Positions 16,317 through 26,223 of a stretch of DNA of 64,000 bases are shown one piece after another. The translations under genes were made by a program, and so were the position numbers. The notes under the pieces were generated by a model, which did not search any database, had not been told where the DNA came from, and worked only from the letters and a program-made list of their open reading frames with translations. Numbering within the stretch: position 1 is the stretch's first letter; each line of letters begins with the position of its first letter. Source of the DNA: Tenacibaculum dicentrarchi (lineage in GTDB: Bacteria > Bacteroidota > Bacteroidia > Flavobacteriales > Flavobacteriaceae); NCBI RefSeq assembly GCF_964036635.1, contig NZ_OZ038524.1:2547001-2611000 (forward strand), written 5' to 3'.

Positions 16317-17678
16317 TTAAGCAAACAACGTTGCAAAAGCTTCTTCAATTTTACCGACTAAAAGCAATTTTATAGAGTGATTTTTTGAAGATATTTTGTT
16401 ATATTTTGATGCGACTAAAGTTTTATACCCTAATTTTTCGGCTTCTAAAATACGTTGGTCGATTCTTGAAACAGGTCTTATTTCTCCTGATAAACCAACT
16501 TCGGCAGCAAAACACACATTCGGGTTTATTGCCATGTCTTGATTGGAAGAAATAATTGCAGCAACAACGGCTAAATCAATTGCGGGATCATCGACACGGA
16601 TTCCTCCAGTAACATTTAAAAACACATCTTTTGCGCCTAATTTAAAACCTGCTCGTTTTTCTAAAACAGCCAAAATCATGTGTAATCTTTTTAAATTATA
16701 TCCTGTGGTAGAACGCTGTGGAACTCCATAAACTGCGGTGCTTACCAAAGCTTGAATTTCAATCATTAGCGGACGGATTCCCTCTAGAGTTGAAGCAATT
16801 GCGGTTCCGCTTAAATCGGCATCTTTTTTAGATATTAATATTTCTGATGGATTTGATACTTCTCGCAATCCTGTAGATAGCATTTCGTAAATTCCTAACT
16901 CGGCAGTGGAACCAAATCGGTTTTTTTGAGAGCGTAAAATTCTATACGTATGATTTCTATCGCCTTCAAATTGTAAAACAACATCAACCATGTGTTCTAA
17001 AATTTTAGGTCCTGCGATATGTCCGTCTTTATTAATATGCCCGATTAATAAAACTGGTGTTCCTGTTTCTTTTGCAAATTTTATAAGCTCTGCCGAGGTT
17101 TCTCGAATTTGAGAAACACTTCCTGGTGATGCTTCAATGGTATCGGTATGTAGGGTTTGAATAGAATCGATAACCAATACATCTGGTACTACTTCAGCAA
17201 TATTTTTAAATATTTTTTGGGTGTTGGTTTCTGTTAAAATTAAACAGTTTGAATTGCTTGCTTCTAAGCGTTCGGCACGCATTTTTATTTGCGATTGACT
17301 TTCCTCTCCTGAAACATACAGTACTTTTTGAGGAATATTTAATGCTATTTGTAACAATAATGTTGATTTTCCAATTCCTGGTTCTCCTCCTAATAAAACA
17401 ACAGCTCCTTTTACAATTCCTCCGCCTAAAACGGTGTCTAATTCGGTGTTTTTAGTAGCAATACGTTCTTCAGAATTTAACTCAATATCTTGTACTTTTA
17501 AGGGTTTCGAAACTATTTTCCCTACATTTTCAGGAGTCTTCCAGCTTCTTTTTTCTTCTTTTTGAATTACTTCTTCAACAATGGTATTCCATTCTTTACA
17601 AGTGTTGCACTGCCCAGCCCATTTTGAATGTTGTGCGCCACAGCTTTGACAGGAAAATGTTGTTTTTATTTTTGCCAT
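16317..17678 (-). CDS. radA: DNA repair protein RadA
   Basis: RecA-like helicase that promotes branch migration in recombination. The 453-residue protein has, in order, an N-terminal zinc ribbon (CQSCGAQHSKWAGQCNTC, residues 10-27), Walker A GGEPGIGKSTLL (about 96-107), the RadA-specific KNRFGSTAELGIYEM (about 251-265) and a C-terminal Lon-protease-like domain. The length is standard. It is transcribed convergently with arfB and has its own promoter. Confidence 0.96.
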   Translation of the reverse strand: MAKIKTTFSCQSCGAQHSKWAGQCNTCKEWNTIVEEVIQKEEKRSWKTPENVGKIVSKPLKVQDIELNSEERIATKNTELDTVLGGGIVKGAVVLLGGEPGIGKSTLLLQIALNIPQKVLYVSGEESQSQIKMRAERLEASNSNCLILTETNTQKIFKNIAEVVPDVLVIDSIQTLHTDTIEASPGSVSQIRETSAELIKFAKETGTPVLLIGHINKDGHIAGPKILEHMVDVVLQFEGDRNHTYRILRSQKNRFGSTAELGIYEMLSTGLREVSNPSEILISKKDADLSGTAIASTLEGIRPLMIEIQALVSTAVYGVPQRSTTGYNLKRLHMILAVLEKRAGFKLGAKDVFLNVTGGIRVDDPAIDLAVVAAIISSNQDMAINPNVCFAAEVGLSGEIRPVSRIDQRILEAEKLGYKTLVASKYNKISSKNHSIKLLLVGKIEEAFATLFA

Positions 17679-17733
17679 TGGAAGTAATTTGAAGTTTTTT
17701 AAAATCTTAATTCGTACTATTATAAGTAAGATT

Positions 17734-17741
17734 CAAAGTTA
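17734..17741 (-). promoter_or_regulatory. -7 promoter box of radA
   Basis: TAACTTTG on the minus strand matches TAnnTTTG, about 55 bases before the radA start. Confidence 0.6.
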
Positions 17742-17810
17742 CAAACTAATCGTTAAATATGAATCGTTGTTTTTTAAAAGCTTGTTTAATTTTAATGTAA
17801 AAATTTTACT

Positions 17811-17925
17811 CGGAAACTGCGTTAGCGATTGAATGGCATGTTTGAGCTCTTTTTTATTTTTTCTTTTTAAAAAAATAAAAAAAGCGAGTAATGAAAGCGC
17901 GACCTGCAAGGTAACGCCCAAAAAA
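17811..17925 (+). repeat. diverged copy of the structured intergenic repeat (plus orientation)
   Basis: It contains TTAGCGATTGAATGG, TTTGAGCTC, a T-rich/A-rich hairpin, then GCGAGT and GAAAGCGCGACC. The same order of blocks occurs, on the minus strand, in the two near-identical copies at 27814-27900 and 51583-51668 (TAGCCCxGATTGAAGC, TTTGAGCTC, hairpin, GCGAGTGCGGAAAGC). The hairpin arms differ in sequence but remain complementary. A 60-residue frame on the minus strand across it is not considered a gene. Confidence 0.6.
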
Positions 17926-17931
17926 ATATTG

Positions 17932-18879
17932 TTATTTCTTGCTTTTATTATAAAGTGGTAAAAATAGAAATGCCAAGCCTCCGAAAATGATAATCATAGC
18001 GGTTTGTGACGTCCACATAATCCAACCGAAAGCGGTTGCGGGTTCTGCCGATACTCCAAATAATGCCATTGCTCCTGCCACGGCAATTGGGTATAAACCG
18101 ATGCCTCCATTGGTGGCTGCGATGCTAAATGCGCCTGCAATAAAACCAATTAAAACGCCGCCTAACGGAACTTCTAAGCCGTTTATTGAAGGGATTGTTG
18201 CCCAAAACATGCACACGTACATTACCCAAATAAAAACGGTGTGGAATATAAAAGCCCACTTGTGTTTCATTTTAAAAATACTTGTTACGCCTTCGACTAA
18301 GCCTGAAATAAAAGTTTTAATTTTTAAACCAATCCCTGATTTTGCTTTTTTTACATAACGGGTTATGGCGTAAAAAACAAATGCTAAAACACTTAAAATA
18401 ATGACGATTCTTAGCGGGTCAAAATTTTTAGTAAGCAGGTTATAAATAAAATCGAACTGTAAAAAAAGGGTGATTGCAATGATGCTTAACATCATAATTA
18501 CATCAGCAATTCTTTCGGCTACAATGGTTCCAAATCCTTTTTCAAAAGGAATATCTTCGTAGTTTGCTAGCACAGCTGCTCGTGAAACTTCGCCTGCTCT
18601 TGGTAATGCTAAATTAACTAAATAACCAACCAAAACAGCTAATGTACTATTACCAAAATCGGGTTTATAACCCATTGGTTCTAACAGAAATTTCCATCTG
18701 TAGGCTCTTGATAAATGGCTTAAAATTCCAAAAAATAAGCCCAAGGCTATCCAACTGTAATTGGCGTCTTTAAAATATTGAACTAAAACATTTAATGAAA
18801 TTTTAGAAACAGAATACCAAACTAAAAAACCGCCCAAAATGAGCGGTAATATGATTTTTAAGATTTTTTTGAAATTCAA
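17932..18879 (-). CDS. flippase-like membrane protein (lysylphosphatidylglycerol synthase TM domain, UPF0104)
   Basis: A 315-residue inner-membrane protein with about eight helices. The conserved family segment LVGYLVNLALPRAGEVSRAAVLANYEDIPFEKGFGTIVAERIADV (about residues 84-128) is typical of the LPG_synthase_TM / UPF0104 family; the cytosolic aminoacyl-transfer domain of MprF is absent. Related stand-alone proteins are thought to move lipids or lipid-linked glycans across the membrane. It begins two bases after the panD stop, so it is co-transcribed with panD, although no link to pantothenate is evident. Confidence 0.85.
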   Translation of the reverse strand: MNFKKILKIILPLILGGFLVWYSVSKISLNVLVQYFKDANYSWIALGLFFGILSHLSRAYRWKFLLEPMGYKPDFGNSTLAVLVGYLVNLALPRAGEVSRAAVLANYEDIPFEKGFGTIVAERIADVIMMLSIIAITLFLQFDFIYNLLTKNFDPLRIVIILSVLAFVFYAITRYVKKAKSGIGLKIKTFISGLVEGVTSIFKMKHKWAFIFHTVFIWVMYVCMFWATIPSINGLEVPLGGVLIGFIAGAFSIAATNGGIGLYPIAVAGAMALFGVSAEPATAFGWIMWTSQTAMIIIFGGLAFLFLPLYNKSKK

Positions 18880-18881
18880 AA

Positions 18882-19232
18882 TTACGTAAGGGTATTATCT
18901 GCTTCATTAGGAAAAACTAAAGAAGGTTTAAATTTCTTAGCTTCTTCTAATTCCATAAACGCATACACGATTAGAATTAATACATCACCTTTAGCTACTT
19001 TTCTTGCAGCAGCTCCGTTTAATGTAATTTCACCACTTCCTCTTGGTCCTGGAATAGCGTATGTTTCTAAACGTTCTCCATTATTGTTATTCACAATTTG
19101 AACACGTTCCCCTTCTATAATTCCTGCAGCATCCATTAAATCTTCATCAATGGTAATGCTTCCTATATAATTTAAATCGGCACCCGTAACTTTTACGCGG
19201 TGGATTTTAGATTTTACTACTTGTACTAACAT
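18882..19232 (-). CDS. panD: aspartate 1-decarboxylase
   Basis: Pyruvoyl enzyme that makes beta-alanine for pantothenate and CoA. The proenzyme self-cleaves within YIGSIT (between Gly24 and Ser25) to generate the pyruvoyl group. Other conserved parts are [12 protein letters not shown] at the N-terminus and [21 protein letters not shown]. The length of 116 residues is normal. A -7 box ends four bases before the ATG, predicting a leaderless mRNA. panC lies just upstream in the same direction but has a separate promoter. Confidence 0.97.
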   Translation of the reverse strand: MLVQVVKSKIHRVKVTGADLNYIGSITIDEDLMDAAGIIEGERVQIVNNNNGERLETYAIPGPRGSGEITLNGAAARKVAKGDVLILIVYAFMELEEAKKFKPSLVFPNEADNTLT

Positions 19233-19236
19233 ACTG

Positions 19237-19244
19237 CAAAAATA
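19237..19244 (-). promoter_or_regulatory. -7 promoter box of panD, four bases before the ATG
   Basis: TATTTTTG on the minus strand, then CAGT, then the panD ATG at 19232. This is the same spacing as at pabB. Confidence 0.65.
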
Positions 19245-19281
19245 GTTTTTTAATGATTAATGTATTGTTTTTTGATTAATT

Positions 19282-20127
19282 TTATTTTAATCGAATATTA
19301 TCTATCAATCGGATATCGCCTGCAAAAACAGCAATAAAGGCACGGTATTTTTCGTTTTCGACTTTTATTTTAACAGTTTTTAGGGTTTCTTCGGATGCAA
19401 TAGTAAAATATTCTAAGCGTAATAACGGATGTTTTTTAAACTTTTTAACCACCCATTTTGTTACTTTATCTGCACTTTTTATGCCAAATTTTTTCTTAGC
19501 TTTTTTTAGTGTTCTATAAATAAAAGGTGCAACTTCTCTGTATTCTTCCGATAAACGGCTATTACGAGAACTCATTGCCAAACCATCTTCTTCCCTAAAA
19601 ATAGCACAGCCTTTTACTTTTACAGGAATTTTGTGTTTTTTAACCAATTTTTTGATAATTTGCAATTGTTGGAAGTCTTTTTTACCAAAATAAGCCATGT
19701 TTGGTGTTACTATTTCAAATAATGATTTTACAATAGTTCCTACACCATCAAAATGTCCGTCACGAAATTTCCCTTCCATTTGATGCTCTAATCCATCAAA
19801 ATTAAAATTTTCTGCTATTATTTTTTCATCATAAATTTCGGCTACTGATGGCAAAAATAATACCTCACAGTTTACAGTTTCTAAAAGGGCAATATCTTGG
19901 TCAATGGTTTTTGGATAATTTACCAAATCTTCTTGATTATCAAACTGCGTAGGATTTACAAAAATACTCACTACCGTAATAGCATTATGCTGTTTTGATT
20001 TTTTTATCAGCGATAAATGTCCTTGATGCAAAGCGCCCATAGTAGGGACAAACCCGATTGATTTATCAGCCTTTTTAAGGCTTGCTAAATATTCTTTCAA
20101 TGCTGATTTGGTTTTATAAATTTTCAT
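19282..20127 (-). CDS. panC: pantoate--beta-alanine ligase
   Basis: ATP-dependent ligase that joins pantoate and beta-alanine to form pantothenate in the cytosol. Motifs: GFVPTMGALHQGHLSLIKKS (residues 25-44, with the HxGH nucleotide-binding signature), IFVNPTQFDNQEDLVNYPKT, YFGKKDFQQLQIIKKLV and REEDGLAMSSRNSRLS. Length 281 is normal. panD is 49 bases downstream. It is divergent from the GT5-type gene at 20224, a gene order I associate with Bacteroidota. Confidence 0.97.
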   Translation of the reverse strand: MKIYKTKSALKEYLASLKKADKSIGFVPTMGALHQGHLSLIKKSKQHNAITVVSIFVNPTQFDNQEDLVNYPKTIDQDIALLETVNCEVLFLPSVAEIYDEKIIAENFNFDGLEHQMEGKFRDGHFDGVGTIVKSLFEIVTPNMAYFGKKDFQQLQIIKKLVKKHKIPVKVKGCAIFREEDGLAMSSRNSRLSEEYREVAPFIYRTLKKAKKKFGIKSADKVTKWVVKKFKKHPLLRLEYFTIASEETLKTVKIKVENEKYRAFIAVFAGDIRLIDNIRLK

Positions 20128-20149
20128 GGTCTTATAGTTGGAAAAGGTG

Positions 20150-20157
20150 CAAAATTA
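20150..20157 (-). promoter_or_regulatory. -7 promoter box of panC
   Basis: TAATTTTG on the minus strand matches TAnnTTTG, 22 bases before the panC start. Confidence 0.7.
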
Positions 20158-20189
20158 GCAATTTAACATCATTATAGCATAAATTTTCG

Positions 20190-20197
20190 TATTTTTG
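20190..20197 (+). promoter_or_regulatory. -7 promoter box of the GT5-DUF4270-glmS operon
   Basis: TATTTTTG matches TAnnTTTG, 26 bases before the ATG at 20224, back to back with the panC promoter. Confidence 0.7.
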
Positions 20198-20223
20198 CTT
20201 CTTTAATAAAAGAGACAGATTTA

Positions 20224-21042
20224 ATGAAGGATAAGAGAATATTATATGTTTCATCGGAGGTAATACCTTATTTACCTGAAACAGAATTATCGTCTACTGC
20301 ATTCAATGTTGCTAAAAATGCACATTCTAAAGGAGTTCAAACCCGTATTTTCATGCCTCGTTTTGGCGTAATTAACGAACGAAGGCATCAATTACATGAA
20401 GTTATTCGTTTGTCTGGAATGAATTTAATAATTAATGACATGGATATGCCACTAATTATTAAAGTTGCTTCAATCCCTAAAGAAAGAATGCAGGTATATT
20501 TCATTGACAATGAAGAGTATTTTAAGCGTAAAGCTGTATATTCTGATGAAGATGACAAAATGTTTGATGATAATGACGAACGTATGATTTTCTTTGCAAA
20601 GGGAGTTGTCGAAACTGTTAAAAAATTAAACTGGGCACCTGATGTGATTCATATTCACGGATGGATGGCATCTTTACTTCCATTATATTTAAGAGAATTT
20701 TATAAAGAAGAACCATTGTTTACAGAAAGTAAAATTGTAACTTCAATTTATGAAAATAATTTTGAAGGTGAATTAAATACTGAATTGGCAAATAAAATTA
20801 GATTTGATAAAATTGAGGAATCTAAAATTGCAACAATTGCAACTCCTAATCAAATCAATATTTTAAAAAGTGCTATTGAAAATTCAGATGCTATTGTAAA
20901 AGGTAGTGAAGTTTTACCTGATGAAATAAATGCTTTTATTGCAGAAAAAAGCACAAAAGTTTTAGAATTTCAATCAGAAGAAACTTTAGCCGAAGCATAT
21001 TTAGATTTCTACAAAGAAAATGTTTTAGAATTAAGCGAATAA
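20224..21042 (+). CDS. glycogen/starch synthase N-terminal (GT5) domain protein
   Basis: A 272-residue protein matching only the N-terminal Rossmann domain of family GT5 glycogen synthases: RILYVSSEVIPYLPETELSS (the place of the ADP-glucose KxGGL loop), FFAKGVVETVKKLNWAPDVIHIHGWMASLLPLYL and IVTSIYENNF. Full enzymes are about 480 residues and have a second domain with the catalytic Glu; that half is absent, and the KxGGL lysine motif is replaced by ETELSS. It may therefore be a binding or regulatory protein rather than a synthase. It overlaps nothing and is followed after three bases by the DUF4270 gene. Confidence 0.85.
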   Translation: MKDKRILYVSSEVIPYLPETELSSTAFNVAKNAHSKGVQTRIFMPRFGVINERRHQLHEVIRLSGMNLIINDMDMPLIIKVASIPKERMQVYFIDNEEYFKRKAVYSDEDDKMFDDNDERMIFFAKGVVETVKKLNWAPDVIHIHGWMASLLPLYLREFYKEEPLFTESKIVTSIYENNFEGELNTELANKIRFDKIEESKIATIATPNQINILKSAIENSDAIVKGSEVLPDEINAFIAEKSTKVLEFQSEETLAEAYLDFYKENVLELSE

Positions 21043-21045
21043 ACA

Positions 21046-22632
21046 ATGCAAATGATAAAAAAAATTGGTGTTTTAGGTTTTAGCTTGCTATGTTTAGCAA
21101 CCACAATATCGTGTGAAAAAGATTTTAGTGACCTAGGAGGTAATGTTATTAATAACTCAAAATTTGAAACTGGTGAACTATTGTTAGATGTTAAAATTGA
21201 AAAAATTGACATCGCAAATACCAATACAAATGATGCTTATAAAGCTGTTAGAGCAGATAATATTAGTCTTGGTTCTTTAAATGAATATTGGCTAGGTGTT
21301 TCTAAAAATAATGAAAATTATAAAGGAATTGAAGCATCTGTTATTAGTCAATTAGCATACGTATCAGGGCTAAAAAACAAAGCCGTTTCTGGTACAGACA
21401 CTATTTATAACTTAGATAAAGTTATTTTAAAAATACCTTACAAAACAACTGCTAAAACAACATCGAAACAAGGAACTAGTTTTGAACTTGATTCGTTTTT
21501 AGGGAACTTAACAGAACCGACTTCTTTAAAAGTATTTCAAAATGAAACATTTTTAAAGAGTGATAATCCTACACAAGACAACCCTGGTAAAAGAAATACT
21601 TATTTATCAAATGCTGAATATTTAGGTGATAATTTATTAAACGAAGATCCTAATTTTACCTTTATTATCGATACAAAAAAAGATACTGTTTTTAACTATC
21701 AAAGAATAGATAGAATGGACACTTCTAAAACATATTTAGAGGAGGTTAAAGTTAAAAAATCAAGTAAATCAGCAGCAGTACCTTTTTTAGCAATTCCTTT
21801 AAATCTTGCTAAGATGAAAACCTTATTTTGGGATAAATTTGAAGGCACTAATTTTGCTTCTAAACAAGCTTTTGATATTTATTTTAAAGGATTAAAAATT
21901 ATGGCTTCTGGTAATCAGGGTGCTTTAATTCCTTTAAATTTAACCAATGATGCTTCTTTAACATTTCAGTATTCGAAATCTATTTTAAAAGAAGGTAAAG
22001 TTGAAAGTAGCGAAAATGAAGAGTATTCTTTTGCTTTATCAGGTATTAAAAATAGTAAATATATAATGTCTGAGGCAAAAATACCTGTACCTTCTAATAA
22101 TTTTGTAATTCAAGGAACTGCAGGTTCAATGGCTAAAATCACGCTATTAAATACAACAAAACTTGAGGAGTTAAGAGCTAATAATTTACTAATTAATGAT
22201 GCTTCATTAACTTTTCATGTAAATCAAAATATTAATACCGATAAAAAAACAGTTCCTCAAAAGTTATTTGTTTATCAAAATATAGACAAAGGAATAGAAG
22301 GTGTTCAAGCAATACAATTAACAGACGCTTATAAAGAAGTAGCTTTTTTTGGTGGTAATCTAGAAATATCGGAAGATGATAAACCTGAAAAATATTCTTT
22401 CAGAATAACAGATTATATTACTAATTTATTAGAAGGTAATGGCAGTATTGACCCTTTAATTTTAAAGGTTTACAACAACCCTACAGATAATGCTTTTAAA
22501 AATAAAGTACCTGATGTAAATGTTAAAACCTATAACTGGAACCCAAGAGGTGTTACCTTATTAAATGGAAACAAAGCGGCTAATGGAGCAAAAAGAACCG
22601 TATTAAAAATATCATATTCAAAAGAAAAATAA
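21046..22632 (+). CDS. DUF4270 family lipoprotein
   Basis: A 528-residue envelope lipoprotein. The signal peptide ends in ATTISC followed by EKDFSDLGG, a typical start of DUF4270 proteins of Bacteroidota; ISLGSLNEYWLGVSK.., AYVSGL and ILKIPYKTT continue the match. The second Met (21052) is an alternative start. The acidic/lysine residues after the lipid-bearing Cys could direct it to the cell surface. Its role is unknown. It lies four bases after the GT5-type gene and nine bases before glmS, so all three are probably one transcript. Confidence 0.88.
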   Translation: MQMIKKIGVLGFSLLCLATTISCEKDFSDLGGNVINNSKFETGELLLDVKIEKIDIANTNTNDAYKAVRADNISLGSLNEYWLGVSKNNENYKGIEASVISQLAYVSGLKNKAVSGTDTIYNLDKVILKIPYKTTAKTTSKQGTSFELDSFLGNLTEPTSLKVFQNETFLKSDNPTQDNPGKRNTYLSNAEYLGDNLLNEDPNFTFIIDTKKDTVFNYQRIDRMDTSKTYLEEVKVKKSSKSAAVPFLAIPLNLAKMKTLFWDKFEGTNFASKQAFDIYFKGLKIMASGNQGALIPLNLTNDASLTFQYSKSILKEGKVESSENEEYSFALSGIKNSKYIMSEAKIPVPSNNFVIQGTAGSMAKITLLNTTKLEELRANNLLINDASLTFHVNQNINTDKKTVPQKLFVYQNIDKGIEGVQAIQLTDAYKEVAFFGGNLEISEDDKPEKYSFRITDYITNLLEGNGSIDPLILKVYNNPTDNAFKNKVPDVNVKTYNWNPRGVTLLNGNKAANGAKRTVLKISYSKEK

Positions 22633-22641
22633 AACATTGCT

Positions 22642-24498
22642 ATGTGTGGAATAACAGGTTATATAGGGCACAGAGAGGCTTATCCTATTGTTATTAATGG
22701 ATTAAAACGTCTAGAATATCGAGGTTATGATAGTTCAGGAATTATGATGTACGATGGTAAAACAATCCATTTAACAAAAACAAAAGGAAAAGTTGCTGAC
22801 CTAGAAAACATTACAAATAAAGACGAAAAACGAAAGAAAGGAAACATAGGAATTGGACATACACGCTGGGCTACTCATGGAGTACCAAACGATGTAAATT
22901 CACATCCTCATATTTCTCAATCTGGAAACTTAGTGATTGTTCATAATGGAATTATTGAAAATTATGATACCATAAAAAAAGAATTAACATCAAGAGGATA
23001 CACTTTTAAAAGTGATACCGATACAGAGGTATTAATTAACCTCATTGAAGAGGTTAAAAAAAATGAAAAATGTAAATTAGGAAAAGCTGTTCAATTAGCA
23101 CTTACAAATGTTATTGGTGCTTATGCAATTGCTGTTTTTGATAAAAAGAAACCAAATGAACTAGTTGTTGCTCGTCTAGGAAGCCCTATTGCTATTGGTG
23201 TTGGAAAAAATAACGAAGAATTTTTTATAGCTTCGGATGCTTCTCCTTTTATTGAATATACTAAAGATGCTATTTATTTAGAAGATGGTGAATTAGCTAT
23301 CATCAAAAAAAATAAAGGAATCAAAGTTCATCAAATTGAAAATGACAAAGAAATTGACGCTACCGTTCAAGAACTTCAGTTAAGCTTAGAGCAAATTGAA
23401 AAAGGTGGTTATGAGCATTTCATGTTAAAAGAAATTTATGAACAACCAAAAGCTATTATTGATACTTACAGAGGACGAATGTTAGCCGATAAAGGCATTA
23501 TTCGTATGGCCGGTATTGATGATAATTTATCAAAATTTACCAATGCAAACAGAATTATTATTGTTGCTTGTGGTACTTCTTGGCATGCTGGTTTAGTTGG
23601 TGAATATCTTTTTGAAGATATGGCTCGTATTCCTGTTGAAGTAGAATATGCTTCTGAATTTAGATATCGAAACCCAATTATTAATGAAAATGATGTTGTT
23701 ATTGCTATTTCTCAATCAGGAGAAACTGCCGATACTTTAGCTGCTATTAAGTTAGCTAAATCAAAAGGGGCATTTGTATTTGGTATTTGTAATGTAGTAG
23801 GTTCATCTATTGCTAGAGAAACTCACGCAGGGGCTTACACACATGCTGGTCCTGAAATTGGAGTTGCATCAACCAAGGCATTTACTACGCAAATAACCGT
23901 TTTATCATTAATTGCTTTAAAGATTGCACAAGTAAAAGGGACACTATCTAAATCTGCTGTAAATACCTATTTACAAACCTTGCAACAAATTCCTACGCAA
24001 ATAGAAACTTTATTAAAAGCAGATGCACAAATTAAAGAAATTGCAAAGGTTTATAAAGATGCTAAAAACTGCTTGTATTTAGGTAGAGGATTTAATTTCC
24101 CTGTGGCCTTAGAAGGTGCTTTAAAGCTTAAAGAAATTTCATATATTCATGCAGAAGGATATCCTGCTGCCGAAATGAAACACGGACCTATTGCTTTAAT
24201 CGATGAAGATATGCCTCTTTTTGTAATTGCTACTAATAAAGGACACTACGAAAAAGTAGTAAGTAATATTCAAGAGATAAAATCGAGAAGTGGTAAAATT
24301 ATCGCTATTGTAACACAAGGCGATACTACAGTAAAAGAAATTGCAGATCATGTAATTGAAATTCCTGATACTGAAGAAGCTTTTACGCCATTATTAACAA
24401 CAATTCCTTTTCAATTATTATCGTATCATATTGCGGTATTACTAGATAAAAATGTAGATCAGCCTAGAAATTTAGCGAAATCTGTAACTGTTGAATAA
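22642..24498 (+). CDS. glmS: glutamine--fructose-6-phosphate aminotransferase (isomerizing)
   Basis: First step of UDP-GlcNAc synthesis, feeding peptidoglycan and LPS. The nucleophile Cys2 heads the glutaminase domain (MCGITGYIGHREAY, RLEYRGYDSSG, GHTRWATHG, HNGIIENY). Two SIS isomerase domains follow, with ACGTSWHAG, ISQSGETADTL and the C-terminal PRNLAKSVTVE. At 618 residues it is complete. Start codon use is fixed by the need for Cys at position 2. No glmS ribozyme-like leader is visible in the nine-base gap to DUF4270, as expected outside Firmicutes. A strong terminator follows. Confidence 0.97.
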   Translation: MCGITGYIGHREAYPIVINGLKRLEYRGYDSSGIMMYDGKTIHLTKTKGKVADLENITNKDEKRKKGNIGIGHTRWATHGVPNDVNSHPHISQSGNLVIVHNGIIENYDTIKKELTSRGYTFKSDTDTEVLINLIEEVKKNEKCKLGKAVQLALTNVIGAYAIAVFDKKKPNELVVARLGSPIAIGVGKNNEEFFIASDASPFIEYTKDAIYLEDGELAIIKKNKGIKVHQIENDKEIDATVQELQLSLEQIEKGGYEHFMLKEIYEQPKAIIDTYRGRMLADKGIIRMAGIDDNLSKFTNANRIIIVACGTSWHAGLVGEYLFEDMARIPVEVEYASEFRYRNPIINENDVVIAISQSGETADTLAAIKLAKSKGAFVFGICNVVGSSIARETHAGAYTHAGPEIGVASTKAFTTQITVLSLIALKIAQVKGTLSKSAVNTYLQTLQQIPTQIETLLKADAQIKEIAKVYKDAKNCLYLGRGFNFPVALEGALKLKEISYIHAEGYPAAEMKHGPIALIDEDMPLFVIATNKGHYEKVVSNIQEIKSRSGKIIAIVTQGDTTVKEIADHVIEIPDTEEAFTPLLTTIPFQLLSYHIAVLLDKNVDQPRNLAKSVTVE

Positions 24499-24521
24499 AC
24501 TGTTATTATTTTAAAATTAAA

Positions 24522-24549
24522 AAAAGCACGCTATAAATAGCGTGCTTTT
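24522..24549. terminator. bidirectional terminator between glmS and gdhA
   Basis: A perfect 12-base-pair stem (AAAAGCACGCTA with TAGCGTGCTTTT) around a TAAA loop, between convergent genes. Confidence 0.92.
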
Positions 24550-24570
24550 AATTATTATAATAGGGAATTA

Positions 24571-25917
<1,347 letters not shown>

Positions 25918-25968
25918 CTAGTTTGTGTTATTTATGTGTTGTAATTCTGATTAACAAATTCCTTTAGG

Positions 25969-25976
25969 CAAATATA
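25969..25976 (-). promoter_or_regulatory. -7 promoter box of gdhA
   Basis: TATATTTG on the minus strand matches TAnnTTTG, giving an untranslated leader of about 50 bases. Confidence 0.65.
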
Positions 25977-26192
25977 ATTAATTTACAATCTGTTAAATTT
26001 AAAATCATCAAAAATTAACTGTTTTAATATTTATTTATGATTTTCAATCATAAAAGCAAATTACAACGAAAAAAATAATCACTAATTTTTTTTTATAGTC
26101 ATTATTACCAAGTTACTAAGCTTCTTATTTATTCACTACTTTTTAATTAAGATAGTTAATGACAGTTATTATGTATTTTGATATAAAAATAT

Positions 26193-26200
26193 TAAATTTG
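26193..26200 (+). promoter_or_regulatory. -7 promoter box of pheS
   Basis: TAAATTTG matches TAnnTTTG, 23 bases before the pheS ATG. Confidence 0.7.
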
Positions 26201-26223
26201 CAGTCAAATTTTGGACAGATAAG

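Noticed and set aside
17739..17921. 60-residue minus-strand frame starting MGVTLQVALSLLAFFIF
   Set aside because: It lies across the diverged structured repeat and the radA promoter; its Lys/Phe runs come from the A/T-rich hairpin.
22633..22641. glmS ribozyme
   Set aside because: The spacer to the previous gene is nine bases; there is no room for the element.
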